The notes under the pieces are model-generated. The model made no database searches and had not been told where the DNA came from. It saw nothing but the letters and a program-made list of their open reading frames with translations. Shown one piece after another: positions 47,656-58,300 of a stretch of 64,000 nucleotides of DNA. This DNA is from Planctobacterium marinum (GTDB lineage Bacteria > Pseudomonadota > Gammaproteobacteria > Enterobacterales > Alteromonadaceae). A program made the position numbers and the translations under genes. The number at the start of each line of letters is the position of its first letter. Position 1 is the first letter of the stretch. Where the stretch lies: contig NZ_AP027272.1 of the NCBI RefSeq assembly GCF_036322805.1, forward strand, positions 434,001 through 498,000, given 5' to 3'.

Positions 47656-48384
47656 CTAAACTTTCCACCATCTTCTTAATGCAACGACACTCGCCAGGAT
47701 AACAATGGCCCACAGAGGTGCACTGCCGCCGTGTTCGGTGGTGATCACCACCTGGCCACCAGTACCGTGACTGTGTTCATACTCACTGCTTTCCAATGGT
47801 AATAAGAACAGATCATTGTCGCTGGTATGGTCGTATGAATCTTGTAGTTCGTTGTAGTCCACGTCGTAGATTTCTATCAATAAATCGTATTCTTTGGGGA
47901 CAAAGCCTTCTACTAAACGGGTTGATAAGGTGATTTCATCGCTACTGCTGTTGGCATCAATATGAAAATCGGAAGTGGTGTATATTTCTCTAAATAGTGT
48001 ACCGTCTCCCAGGAAAATTCGGGCATAAACATCGGCATGTGACAGATTGGTGTCCACATCAAAACTGAGTTCAATCCCAGTGTAATAATTGTCGTGATCC
48101 CTGTCTGTATGCAAGCTAACCCAGGCATCGTAAACCCAGATGGTATGGTCACTGAACCTTACCGCCACTTGCGCGGCAGATTTGGACTGGGCAACTTGCG
48201 CTTGTTTTTCTGAAACCGCGTTGTTGCTGGATTTGGCCACAGAGGACTTTTCTACCTTTGTGGCGTTTTCCTTGCTGGTCTCAACGGATTCTGTGCGCCA
48301 TTGTGGCGCACCCTCCTGTTCCGCATGGCTTAAATGAGAGGTGAAACAAAACAGCATCAGTGTGACAAAAGTTACAGGCTTCAT
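47656..48384 (-). CDS. choice-of-anchor H family protein with GlyGly-CTERM-like tail
   Basis: 242 residues: signal peptide (about 1-21), a low-complexity Ser/Lys/Ala linker and a beta-sandwich domain (TIWVYDAWVSLHTDRDHDNYY, LSFDVDTNLSHADVY). The C-terminal sorting signal is HGGSAPLWAIVILASVVALR followed by RWWKV. GGS, a hydrophobic helix and a basic end is the GlyGly-CTERM form, cut by rhombosortase and moved to the cell surface by type II secretion. No rhombosortase gene is in the window. GGAGC is the ribosome-binding site. Confidence 0.8.
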   Translation of the reverse strand: MKPVTFVTLMLFCFTSHLSHAEQEGAPQWRTESVETSKENATKVEKSSVAKSSNNAVSEKQAQVAQSKSAAQVAVRFSDHTIWVYDAWVSLHTDRDHDNYYTGIELSFDVDTNLSHADVYARIFLGDGTLFREIYTTSDFHIDANSSSDEITLSTRLVEGFVPKEYDLLIEIYDVDYNELQDSYDHTSDNDLFLLPLESSEYEHSHGTGGQVVITTEHGGSAPLWAIVILASVVALRRWWKV

Positions 48385-48490
48385 ATCGGGCTCCTCGAAT
48401 TAACTGCTACTGAGTTTGTGTCCGAAAGCATGAACGAATCGTGAACTTTAACTGAAAGCTGTTTGCGTATCTCACCTGCCCGGAAGGTCA

Positions 48491-49015
48491 CTAGTTCACT
48501 CTGTGGGCCTTGATAATCGAGTCCAATGACCAGCTTTTACCCTCATCCCGGCTTTGGTACATGTCCCAGGTAAAGCTTTCTGCAGTGATATCTTTAAAGC
48601 GAATTTTTGACAGAAATTCACCTTGTGCGTCTTGGTTGCGCACCTCTATTTGCATGTGATCATTGTGCCATTTGCCGAAGAAGTTGGGGTAGTGTCCGCC
48701 TTGGGCGCTCAAAAATGCTAAATCCCACCGCTGTTTCTGAGGTACCCAGGTGCGCAAAGTGGTACCCGCAAAAATCACTTTACCCTCTTGATAAAGAGTA
48801 AAATCGTCCTGAACCATTTTGCCATCAAAGGTGTACCGGGCAGACCATTCACATGGAAATGAGGTCTTCTTAATTCCTCCTTCAAAAGTTTCAAAGGTAC
48901 ATTGCCATTGGCCAATCAGAAATTGAAATTGCTTTTCAGGTGCAGGGCTGGTTGCCATTGAAAGAGATGAGTACCCGAGGAGTAAAATAAGCAGAAGTTT
49001 GATGTAGTGTTTCAT
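48491..49015 (-). CDS. secreted DUF1579/lipocalin-like hypothetical protein
   Basis: 174 residues with a signal peptide (MKHYIKLLLILLLGYSSLSM). The domain begins FQFLIGQWQCTFETF and has further beta strands (FAGTTLRTWVPQKQRWDLAF, ESFTWDMYQSRDEGKSW). The pattern resembles DUF1579-type lipocalin-like barrels that bind small hydrophobic molecules; function is unknown. Single gene. Confidence 0.7.
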   Translation of the reverse strand: MKHYIKLLLILLLGYSSLSMATSPAPEKQFQFLIGQWQCTFETFEGGIKKTSFPCEWSARYTFDGKMVQDDFTLYQEGKVIFAGTTLRTWVPQKQRWDLAFLSAQGGHYPNFFGKWHNDHMQIEVRNQDAQGEFLSKIRFKDITAESFTWDMYQSRDEGKSWSLDSIIKAHRVN

Positions 49016-49123
49016 GGCTGAAAAGTCGTACTAGTTAAAGTTGGGCCATACGGTGCGCGGTCAGAGAAGCTGAATCGACAATTTGCTCCGGGAATCCCCT
49101 TACGTTGTGTAACTAATTGAAAG

Positions 49124-50248
49124 TTATAATATCTTTTTTTCAGGAAATTGGTTTTTTTGTCTGAACTGACTTGGGGTCAGCTGTGTAAATCGTTTGAAAG
49201 CGGTGTTAAAGCTGGATTTATTGTTAAACCCAACACCGTAAGCAACAGCCAAAATATTGTTGTATTGGGTATCATTACTGGATAACAAGCTCTTGGCATG
49301 CTCGATGCGTTTGCGATTTATGAATTCATAAAAGTTTTGCTGTAACTGCACTGACAACACTTGCGATATGTGGTGCTCCGGAACTCGCAGTTTTTGGGCA
49401 AGCGCAGATAGTGATAATTCGTTATCCAGATATAATTTTTCGCCCTCCACCGTATCCTCCAGGTGTCTGGCTAATGCCTCTGCCATGGCCTGGTTAAGAC
49501 CGGAATTTTGATATCGATTTTTTTGTGAAACATCAAATCGGTCGAAAACCAACTGCGGGTGACGCATGGCAAATGCGGCAAGCACAAATACGTAAATGGA
49601 TTCTGACAGCGTAAACAGCGACATTACCCAATGCTGTTGCATAACATCCATAAGCAACAGGCAGAGCATCGCCAGATCAGCAATGAATATCAGGGCAAAT
49701 CCGTTCAGCAATAACTTTAGCCATTGCCAATAGAGATTTTGACTGCCGGAAAATTGAGACTCAATAAGTTGCTGACCCACTTTAATTTGCCGGAAAGACA
49801 GCAGCAAATAACAAAAGAGCTGAGCGTAGAGCAGCTTTAAATACAGGTGTTGCCATAGCTGGGCGAGCTGAGTATCACCAAATTGAGATGATATTTGATG
49901 GATGAGCAACACCAATAATGGGTAACAACAATGTTTACATGTGCGCAACAGGGTAATGCGCGCGCTGGAGTGTAGCGCTATGCAATAGAGGTAAATGAGA
50001 GGCCCGAAGAGCCAGGGGTAAAATAATTCTAACTGTACTGGCGCAAGCCAATTTAAGTTTTCAGTGTCTCTAAAGTAGCCGCTCCACAGCGGTATCAGCG
50101 ACACCAGAATGAAGCTGGCACATATTCTGTTACTGACGATAAATAAACGCCGTTTCAATAGCAGCAGAAGTAATATCGCACCCACGGCAAAACTAATGAG
50201 AAACAGGACCTGGAATAGTTCTTTTAGCAAGCTGGTAACTTCATTCAT
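49124..50248 (-). CDS. membrane-bound AraC-family transcriptional regulator
   Basis: About 374 residues: seven hydrophobic helices in the first 250 residues, then an AraC DNA-binding domain (ELSLSALAQKLRVPEHHIS, RIEHAKSLLSS, NILAVAYGVGFNNKSSFNTA). This 7TM-AraC layout is common in Alteromonadales as a one-component sensor. The ATG at 50248 (MNEVTSLL) is preferred; an in-frame start at 50314 would add 22 residues. It is divergent from the E1-like gene. Confidence 0.88.
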   Translation of the reverse strand: MNEVTSLLKELFQVLFLISFAVGAILLLLLLKRRLFIVSNRICASFILVSLIPLWSGYFRDTENLNWLAPVQLELFYPWLFGPLIYLYCIALHSSARITLLRTCKHCCYPLLVLLIHQISSQFGDTQLAQLWQHLYLKLLYAQLFCYLLLSFRQIKVGQQLIESQFSGSQNLYWQWLKLLLNGFALIFIADLAMLCLLLMDVMQQHWVMSLFTLSESIYVFVLAAFAMRHPQLVFDRFDVSQKNRYQNSGLNQAMAEALARHLEDTVEGEKLYLDNELSLSALAQKLRVPEHHISQVLSVQLQQNFYEFINRKRIEHAKSLLSSNDTQYNNILAVAYGVGFNNKSSFNTAFKRFTQLTPSQFRQKNQFPEKKIL

Positions 50249-50336
50249 GAGTTTGCATTGATTTTGCTGCCAAAGTTGACGATATTTGCAAGCAAAATTC
50301 AACCCCCACGCCACTTACTGCTAAAGTAACGGCGAG

Positions 50337-51110
50337 ATGTTAAAAACAAGTAAATCGTTCATGCAGAAAATTGACCGCCAGATGGCATTGCGTTATCACC
50401 GTCAGATCTCATTACCTGACGTGGATTTAAATGGACAGGAATGCTGGATGAACGCCAAGGTGTTATTGCTGGGCGTTGGTGGTTTAGGCTGTACTGCAGC
50501 GCAAAACTTGGTGGGCGCGGGAGTCGGTAAACTGGTATTGGTGGATGACGATAGGGTGGAACTGAACAATATCCATCGCCAGGTATTGCACTACGAGAAC
50601 GATGTGGGACGCTTGAAAGTGGAGTCTGCCAAAGAAACCCTGCTGACGATCAATTCCAGTTGTGACATAGACACAGTTGCCCGGCGACTGGAGGATATAG
50701 AGCTGTTAAATTACATCGAACAAGCGGACATCGTATTAGATTGTTCTGATAACCTGGAAACCCGAAAGCAGGTGAATCGCTTGTGTTGGCAAGCTGGCAC
50801 GGCACTCATCTCCGGTGCCGCTACTCGTTTGGAGGGGCAGTTGTTGTGTCTGGTTCCCGGCCGGGAAAATCCGTGTTACGAATGTTTCAGTCGTTTGTTT
50901 CCCGAACAGGAGTTGTCCTGCTCAGAAGCGGGCGTAATGCCGCCTGTGGTGAGCATTATAGGGGCCATGCAGGCTATGGAGGCTTTAAAGCTGCTAATTA
51001 ATTTAGGCAAGACCCCAGTAGGTAAATTATTGATGTTCGATTTTCAAACTAATGAGTGGCGTCAATTTAACCTTGTCAAAGATCCACAATGCTCAGTCTG
51101 TGGAGAGTGA
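50337..51110 (+). CDS. MoeB/ThiF-family E1-like adenylyltransferase
   Basis: 257 residues with the E1 fold: LLLGVGGLGCTAAQNLVGAG (nucleotide-binding loop), VDDDRVELNNIHRQVLH (Asp and Arg for ATP), DCSDNLETRKQVN, and the CYECF and CSVCG pairs that hold zinc. It adenylates the C-terminal Gly of MoaD or ThiS-like carriers for molybdopterin or thiamine synthesis. No rhodanese domain is present, and no moa or thi genes are adjacent, so MoeB and ThiF cannot be told apart. Confidence 0.9.
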   Translation: MLKTSKSFMQKIDRQMALRYHRQISLPDVDLNGQECWMNAKVLLLGVGGLGCTAAQNLVGAGVGKLVLVDDDRVELNNIHRQVLHYENDVGRLKVESAKETLLTINSSCDIDTVARRLEDIELLNYIEQADIVLDCSDNLETRKQVNRLCWQAGTALISGAATRLEGQLLCLVPGRENPCYECFSRLFPEQELSCSEAGVMPPVVSIIGAMQAMEALKLLINLGKTPVGKLLMFDFQTNEWRQFNLVKDPQCSVCGE

Positions 51111-51279
51111 CAGTTTTTTGGTTTTTTACAGGTAAACTGAATAACCGCACAAAAGTGTAGCTAATGCCTGCTTAATAGGGAAAAAAGCCAAAAAACCAGT
51201 TTTTTTCAACGGCGTCGTTAGACAGTGAATCGCCTCAGGGTTATGCTTTCTTCTATACCTCATTTTTTACCCGGAAAAC

Positions 51280-52485
51280 ATGAACTTTCCTCGCTATTTA
51301 CACCTCTTTCTGCTTTGCCAGGTATTGCTTTTGAGCGCAGCTGTCCAAGCGCGCAGTGAATGTACGGATACCGTAAAACGCCAGCCAGAACTTAAGCTGG
51401 GTATGAGCACGGCACTCAGTGGTCCCGCGCAATATATTGGCCAGTCTATGCGGGATGGCATGTTGGCTTATTTCGCTAAAGTAAATTGTGCTGGTGGACT
51501 GCATGGACATCAGGTTGATATGGTGGTGCGCGACGATGGTTATCAGCCTGACTCAGCGCTTAAAAATGTCTCCAGGTTAGTGGAAGAAGACAATGTCGTT
51601 GCCGTTGTGGGCAATGCCGGAACCCCTACGGCAAAATTAGCTGCGCCTTATTTGCAACAGAATGAAGTGGTTTTTTTCGCGCCTTACACCGGGGCAGGTA
51701 TATTGCGGGAAACGCCACCCCAGAGTCATATTTTCAATTTCAGAGCCAGCTATGAACAAGAGATGCAGGCCATTATTGAATTCATTGTTAAATCGGGTAT
51801 CAAGCCGGGCCGTATCGCCTTTTTTCTGCAAGATGACGCCTATGGTGCAGCTGGTCTTAACGCAGCGACATCGGTATTGAAGAAAAAGGGCTACAAGCGC
51901 GCTGATGAACTGTTGGTTACTCGCTATCCGCGCAACTCTTTGCAGGTGGAAGATGCTATCTTGCAAATGTTAGATATGCCTAAACCGCCAAAAGCGGTGA
52001 TTATTGTTGGTGCTTATGCGGCATCGGCCAAATTTATCAACTACAGCCACAACCTGTTTCCCGATACCCTGTATTTCAACCTGTCTTTTACCGGGGCGTC
52101 AGCGTTGGGTACCAGTTTGGATATCGCCAGCAATCGCGTTTTTGTCTCTCAAGTTGTGCCTTATCTGGGTAATGGTTTGGCACTCTCTCACGATTTCAGA
52201 CAAGACATGGCTACCTTTATTCCCGACGGGCAGGTGAATGAAATTAGTTTTGAGGGTTACATTGCTGCAAGGTTATTAATTGAGAGTCTGAAAGTTAAAA
52301 ATACCGAATTAACCCGCGAAGGAGTTCGTGATGCCTTGGAGCAAACCCGTAAAATTGATATCGGTTTTGGTGTGCCTTTGGGCTTTTCAGCTGATAGTCA
52401 TCAGGCCAGTAATAAGGTTTGGTTATTACAATATCAACAGGGTATGGGATTTACCAAAAAGGTGAATGGAGAAAACCATGAATAG
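51280..52485 (+). CDS. periplasmic LivJ-type substrate-binding protein
   Basis: A 401-residue type I periplasmic-binding protein (branched-chain amino-acid family): signal peptide to about residue 24, then KLGMSTALSGPAQYIGQSMRDGM, HQVDMVVRDDGYQPD, VVAVVGNAGTPTAKLAAPY and a late GYIAARLLIESL. Several residues usual for ligand binding (the Ser/Thr-rich loops) are present; the ligand is unknown. No permease or ATPase gene accompanies it. Instead its 3' end overlaps the dCache-ion channel gene by 8 bp, suggesting it delivers ligand to that receptor. Confidence 0.9.
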   Translation: MNFPRYLHLFLLCQVLLLSAAVQARSECTDTVKRQPELKLGMSTALSGPAQYIGQSMRDGMLAYFAKVNCAGGLHGHQVDMVVRDDGYQPDSALKNVSRLVEEDNVVAVVGNAGTPTAKLAAPYLQQNEVVFFAPYTGAGILRETPPQSHIFNFRASYEQEMQAIIEFIVKSGIKPGRIAFFLQDDAYGAAGLNAATSVLKKKGYKRADELLVTRYPRNSLQVEDAILQMLDMPKPPKAVIIVGAYAASAKFINYSHNLFPDTLYFNLSFTGASALGTSLDIASNRVFVSQVVPYLGNGLALSHDFRQDMATFIPDGQVNEISFEGYIAARLLIESLKVKNTELTREGVRDALEQTRKIDIGFGVPLGFSADSHQASNKVWLLQYQQGMGFTKKVNGENHE

Positions 52486-54658
52486 CGAGTTATTTCCACC
52501 TGCACTGGCCACCCAGGAAGCCAAGAAAAAATGGTTTCGGTTTATCATTTCAGTCACCTTAGTCACCACTTTTATCAGTGTTATGTTAGTGCACTCCTAC
52601 ACCGAGTTGCGCAAACTAATGCACCAGGAAACCCGTCTTTATCTGGATTTCAACACGGCTGTCATTAAGGACTCTATTGCCGATCACCTGAATGCCATTG
52701 AAGCGATTGCGCATGATTTAGCGACGGATATCAAGGCCTCTACGTTAGAGCCTGACGCTATTCAAAAAATTCTGGAGAACACCGGGGCCATTCACGATGG
52801 TTTTGTTGCCATCGGTGCCGCTTTCGAACCTTACGCGTTAGATGATCGTTTGCGTTTATTCGCGCCTTACATCGTGCACCATGAAGGTGGTTACCGCACT
52901 GAGAGGTTAGATGCCTGGTACGATTATTTTGCACAAGAAGCCGATGGGCGCTGCGTTACTAATAACTGGTATCAATGTGCCAAGCAAAAAGAGCAAGGTT
53001 GGTTACCTTTGCGTTTTGATGAGATCAGCAACGCCTGGATAGTGCAATTTGTTCAGGCCATCCGGGTTGAAGAGCAATTATTGGGTTATGTTAATGTCAG
53101 CCTCAACATCAAAGATGTCGACCAACTGATCAATAAACTGGATACCGGGGATGAAGGTTATGTGATCATTTTTGATCGTCAAAAACGTCAGATTTATCAT
53201 TCTCTACATCCTAATACCCGCGATGCCAATGACATTTATTTTGCCGATGTGTTCCCCGAACTAAACCCTGATAACTTGTATGATTTACCCGCCAGTGAAC
53301 AGATGGTTATTCCCAACGAAGTCACTCAGGTACCGTCTTTTCTTGACCTGGCACTGATCGTTAACACCGACTGGACTATAGCTGTGATAATCGAACGTGA
53401 ATTCTTCGGTCATCACGAGTTACAAACTGATGTCTCTCCACTGGCGTCCTTGCTGGAGAATAACCATCATATTCTGACCTTTATGATTGTCTTGACGGCA
53501 ATTTGCTGGACGGCACTGGGCAGCTCTTTGGTACAAGATGGTTTTCACGGACGTGTGTGGTGGTCGGCACTATTTATCACCCTCACTTTTGTAGGCGGCA
53601 TTGTCTATATCTGGGTAGAGCAACAGGTAACCGATCTGGATGCCATTTACGGTACGGAGGTGATCACTAATAAAGCAGATCTGCGCACCTTTGTGAAAGA
53701 TTACAGCAAAAACACCCTGCGCTCTCACAAAGAACCACCGATTTTTGTGCCCACCGGGGTTGCATTGCAATCCATGAAAATGGACAGCGAAAACAACCTC
53801 AAGCTCACGGGATATATCTGGCAGCGCTTTATGTTGGCCAATAACTATGAAATTGAAAAAGGAGTGGTATTCCCCGAATCCAGTGAAACCAATATTCGCC
53901 TGGTGTACGACGAGGTAGCCAATGGCTATCAAACCCTTGGTTGGGCGTTTGAAACCGTTATCCCGGAGCACTTTGAATACGAAACCTATCCCTTTGATAA
54001 ACAGCTTGTATGGCTGCGGATATGGCCCAAAGAATATTTGGAGCACGTGGTATTACTGCCGGACCTGGAGTCTTACGACAACATGAATACCAGTAACCGA
54101 CCGGGTTTGGAACAAGACTTTAGCGTTGGCGGTTGGCGTGTAGAGCGCAGTTTTTTTGATATTCGAGAAAATAGCTTTAACTCCAACATGGGTATAGCTA
54201 ACCGGGCCAACAAAAATCAGGCGCCAGAGCTGCATTTTAACATTGCTATAAGCCGGAACTTCATTGATCCCTTTGTCTCGTATTTATTCCCGGTGATCAT
54301 TGTATTACTGATGCTATACGCCGTGTTACTTACCAACTCCAAGGATGAAAACCGCATCGGGCTGATAGGTTTTAACGCCCTTGAAGTGCTAGCTTCGGCT
54401 TCTGCTTTGTTTTTTGTGGCTTTATTAGCTCACGTGGAATTGCGCTCTCACATCGGGGCCAATGAGCTCATCTATATGGAATACTTTTTCATTATTGCTT
54501 ACATCATGATTTTGATCGTGTCGGTGAATTCCATCTTATTTAGCTGGGGCTTTAACATCACTATGATCCAATATCAGGACAACAACATTCCGAAATTGCT
54601 TTATTGGCCCGTATTGGGGGGCTTGTTGTTCTTTTTCACCATGTTTGCGTTTTGGTGA
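52478..54658 (+). CDS. dCache sensor fused to pentameric ligand-gated ion channel (Pro-loop receptor)
   Basis: A 726-residue membrane protein. A first transmembrane helix (20-39) leads to a periplasmic dCache-type domain (about 56-326, with the pair CVTNNWYQC near 159-167). Two helices follow (330-352, 360-382), then a second periplasmic domain (about 391-591) carrying the Pro-loop motif YPFDKQ (504-509), the mark of pentameric ligand-gated channels. Four helices M1-M4 follow (about 596-619, 625-653, 663-693, 706-726). The ISRNFIDPFVSYLFPVIIVL entry into M1 matches GLIC-type channels. The ATG at 52478 (GGAG 8 bp upstream) is taken over 52466. Predicted topology is self-consistent, with both sensor domains and the C-terminus periplasmic. 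Ligand and ion are unknown. Confidence 0.82.
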   Translation: MNSELFPPALATQEAKKKWFRFIISVTLVTTFISVMLVHSYTELRKLMHQETRLYLDFNTAVIKDSIADHLNAIEAIAHDLATDIKASTLEPDAIQKILENTGAIHDGFVAIGAAFEPYALDDRLRLFAPYIVHHEGGYRTERLDAWYDYFAQEADGRCVTNNWYQCAKQKEQGWLPLRFDEISNAWIVQFVQAIRVEEQLLGYVNVSLNIKDVDQLINKLDTGDEGYVIIFDRQKRQIYHSLHPNTRDANDIYFADVFPELNPDNLYDLPASEQMVIPNEVTQVPSFLDLALIVNTDWTIAVIIEREFFGHHELQTDVSPLASLLENNHHILTFMIVLTAICWTALGSSLVQDGFHGRVWWSALFITLTFVGGIVYIWVEQQVTDLDAIYGTEVITNKADLRTFVKDYSKNTLRSHKEPPIFVPTGVALQSMKMDSENNLKLTGYIWQRFMLANNYEIEKGVVFPESSETNIRLVYDEVANGYQTLGWAFETVIPEHFEYETYPFDKQLVWLRIWPKEYLEHVVLLPDLESYDNMNTSNRPGLEQDFSVGGWRVERSFFDIRENSFNSNMGIANRANKNQAPELHFNIAISRNFIDPFVSYLFPVIIVLLMLYAVLLTNSKDENRIGLIGFNALEVLASASALFFVALLAHVELRSHIGANELIYMEYFFIIAYIMILIVSVNSILFSWGFNITMIQYQDNNIPKLLYWPVLGGLLFFFTMFAFW

Positions 54659-54775
54659 TACAAGTGAGTTACCAACCAATTTGTAACGACCAGTATAAAA
54701 TGCTTGCATGCTGAAAAAACTGCGCTAGTGTAGGAAGAGTTTTCATTTCAACCCTACACTTACACGGAGATTTCC

Positions 54776-55291
54776 ATGTCATTAACGGTTTCCAACGTTA
54801 TCAAGCCAGTCATACAACAATATCTTGGTTCGCTCTCTCATTTGTTGAATGAGGCTAAAGCCTTTTGCGAGGAAAAAGGCATTGAAGAACAAGCCCTTCT
54901 TCAGGATAGACTCGCGCCAGACATGCACCCACTCATCTGGCAATTTCAAATGGTGAGTGAGTTCAGTGCTCGCTGTGCAGCGCGGCTTGCAGATGTTGCC
55001 ATTCCAGAGTATCCCTTTGAAGAAAACAGCTTTGATGAACTCCAGCAGCGCATTCAAAAAATACAGGATTTTGTATCCACCCTGGACAATGAGGCTTTAG
55101 ATGCAGGATTACAGAGAAACCAACAAGTGCCGCTGCCAAGCGGAGATAAGCTTGAATTCAGAGGCCCAATCTATTTGAGTCATTTCTTTATGCCAAACTT
55201 CTTTTTTCATATCACGACGGCCTACAACATTTTACGCAAAAACGGTTTAGCGTTAGGCAAGTTAGATTTTATCGGACAGATGCCACAGTAA
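54776..55291 (+). CDS. DUF1993 family protein
   Basis: A 171-residue cytoplasmic helical protein with the DUF1993 layout: IKPVIQQYLGSLSHLLNEA at the start, a RLAPDMHPLIWQFQMVSEFS segment, LPSGDKLEFRGPIYLSHF and FFHITTAYNILRKNGL at the end. It is a DinB-like four-helix fold by family knowledge, of unknown function. ATG with GGAGA upstream; single gene. Confidence 0.88.
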   Translation: MSLTVSNVIKPVIQQYLGSLSHLLNEAKAFCEEKGIEEQALLQDRLAPDMHPLIWQFQMVSEFSARCAARLADVAIPEYPFEENSFDELQQRIQKIQDFVSTLDNEALDAGLQRNQQVPLPSGDKLEFRGPIYLSHFFMPNFFFHITTAYNILRKNGLALGKLDFIGQMPQ

Positions 55292-55304
55292 TGAATTAAG
55301 GATA

Positions 55305-55332
55305 CAACAAGCCGCTTAGAGCTGGCTTGTTG
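55305..55332. terminator. hairpin between convergent genes
   Basis: CAACAAGCC (55305-55313) and GGCTTGTTG (55324-55332) form a perfect 9-bp stem. It sits between the DUF1993 and CapB-fusion stops. T-tracts are poor, so termination strength is uncertain. Confidence 0.55.
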
Positions 55333-55349
55333 TTATGTTTTGGTATCAG

Positions 55350-58300
55350 CTAACGACCTAGCCAGCCCCCTTTTTGACGTTTATTCAGAATTTTGAGCAT
55401 CCAGGCTGCCTTTTTCAAACTGATACGTTGTGCTGCAAGGTCGATTAAGATTTGTTTTGCTTTTCGGCCCCTGAGTACGGCATCAAAAACGTCAAACACC
55501 TCTTCGATTTGATGCAGGAAAAATTGCCATATGCGGTTATGTTCAACTTGAGGGGTTTTGTCGTCTTCTTCTTGCAGTAGGTTTTTCCGAATCTTCTCCA
55601 AATCATAGCGGCTGTCTTCATGCAGTGACGATTGCGCTTTGCTGAGTATCGCGATGCATTGTTCAACTGCGTTGCGATCAAGGTGTGAATAAACTGGTAA
55701 GGAGGCCAGCTCTTTTAGCGATTGACTCAATGCCTCGCCGTACTGAGTTTCGATAGTCCGGGTAAGTAGTTGGACTTTTTGCCACTGTTGCCAGCTGTAA
55801 ACAAAGTCCAGACCGGGCCCTTTGATATTTTGCAATCCCAAAATATCGGTCTGAATATTACCGGGTATGTGTTGTGCGATGTGCATATTAAGCTCGTTTC
55901 CGCTGATGTGATAATCATCCACTAACTGTATTTTTTGCACAAAAATGTCGGTTAAGAATTCGGTTACTGTCTTGTGAGAGGTTGCGGTAATTTGATCTTC
56001 TGAGGACAGGTTTTGCAACAGTGTCTGAGCTTCACTAAATTGCCTCAACAGCGATTGGGCATGGGTTTTGGTGCTGCTATCCAGTTGCGTGGTTGGTATC
56101 TCCTGCAATTTTGTCTCAATTAGTCCAATGTCACCAGCGCAGGGGGGAAGTTGACCGGCGCAAAGTTTTTGCAAATAGTTTTCCAGTTGCTCGATTTCTA
56201 CTGGCAGCAATAAAAAGCGCAACAAGGACTGAAATTGTTGTACATATTCCTGAGGTTGCCCGGCAATATTGAGATTACTCTCGAGCCTTTCAGCGAATGC
56301 TTCTTCAGCAAATTGCTGGAAGCCGTTGAGATTATTACCAATGACAAAGTGCACTCTGGCGGAAAAGTCAAAAGCGATAAGTCGCGCAAACACTTTACTG
56401 CGGGGGACGCGATCAGCACGGTTGTTGATAACTGTCACAAGTTGCAGGTCACCGCTGAGTTGTTGCTTTCTGTCGGTATAACCTAAGCGTTCCCAATTGG
56501 CCAGGGCACCATAACGCTCATTGGCGGACATGCCGTTGATAAAACGCATTGTTCTGCCTGCCACCTCAGTGTAAGGAAAGACCTGTAGCACCCCAATGTC
56601 AGGCACCACGCGGTCAGCCATTTCTTTGATGGCCATTATCCGTGACATTTGCATTTCTTCTGCCATTTTGGCTACCAATGCGATGTTAGCCGGGTGCTCC
56701 TGATAGGGGAATCGTTCCAGCAAGTCTTCGGGGATGGTGGCGATCTCCAACCAGTCAACAGGTGTGAGCTGCGCATTCTTCTCAATGGCTTCTTTTTCCA
56801 GATATGCCAACATATTTTCTTCAGAGGTCCAGACCTTGGATTTTTGCGGAATAAACTTGGCAATCACTTGGGGGACATCAATACCGGCAGGACCCTGTAG
56901 GTCTTCGTGATCAGGAAAACAATTGGTGATAGTCACCATGTCATCCTGCATCCACTGTTGCTGCAAAATATCAATATAGCGTGGGGTCAACCCCATACAC
57001 TCCCAGCACAGGGTATCGGCTTTGAGTTTCGCCGCCAGCCGGGTGACAAAGGTTTGCTCCCAAATTGTAGCTTTGTCATAAGGGCGAAACAGAAACATTT
57101 CTTGCAGTTGTCCGTAGCGGGTGGCATATAAAAACATGGCTTCACAGCCGGTGGTTTTTGACATGGTGGCCAGGCCAACGGAGTTCACCAAAGCCGATTT
57201 TAGCCTTTCAGTACCGGACTTGCCTCTGGTACCCCAACCACCAATGGTAATGGGGATTTGTTTGCGGGCCGATTTGATGCGTTGCCCCAGTAATGCGTGA
57301 TTACCCCAAAATAAGGCCAGCATAAACAGGGAAAACAACAAAATATGTTGAATGGTATTTTGATATACCGAAACAAAATAGCGTTGAAAATCCTGATAAA
57401 ACTGGATAACCGTGATAGGTACTGCGATATCGAAAAAGCGGCTCACTGCAGGTACTTGAGTTAGTGTGGCTGCGTCGCTTTTCACCGGGTAGCCATTGCA
57501 TTTAATGCCGATACCCAGTTTTTCTAATTCGCGCACGTAACGGTCTGGCGCGTCACTATCCCATGCCCGATTACGCAGCTCCGCAAAATACTTGAAGCGA
57601 AAGCTCAGTTTCAATCTCGCCATGAGATTTTTAAACAGACTTTTGGGTGGCGTTATCTCTGTTTTTCCGGCAACGTGATACAAAGTCGTGACTTTGCCGG
57701 TTAGGCCTTTTTGCAGTGCCGAAATTACCTGATCAAGCAAGGGTAAAAAGGGACGCCAATGACCTTCTTCAGCCATATGTAAGGGTTCGCCCGGAACCGT
57801 GGTTTGACTGACTTCTGCCAGCTGACCAGAGGGAATAATATCGTGGCTCTGATACAATCTACCGGTAACATGACTGTGATGCTGGCGTTTGTCGGTTGCT
57901 GGGTGTCTGAACTCGTATATAAAGCGCCATAACCGAAAGCCCATGCGGGTGTCGTTCAATATCTTTTGTTTTTGCACCTGGATGGTAAATCTGTGGCCAA
58001 TGTTGGCAGCCAGCCAGCGCTTTCCGTTGTCGCTAGATAAAATCTTTTGTTGCTCTTGGTTGAGCGCTACCGATTTTTTACGCACTTTTAATAAAGGGGA
58101 AAGGGCTTTTTTTAGATCCGATTGTAAGATTGCCCACACTCTTTCTCTGGCTTCCAGTGCCAGATATTGTAGGCGCGGTGAATCGTTGCTGGCGATAACC
58201 TGATTTAATACTTCATTGCAGCGCTGCTCCAGCGTGACTCGTTCTTTGGCACTACCAGACAGGATCCCCACCAGACTCACCAAGCCCCTACACAACGCCT

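Noticed and set aside
53570-54046. A 158-residue minus-strand frame inside the channel gene
   Set aside because: It lies wholly within the conserved channel domain on the other strand and lacks any start signal or motif.
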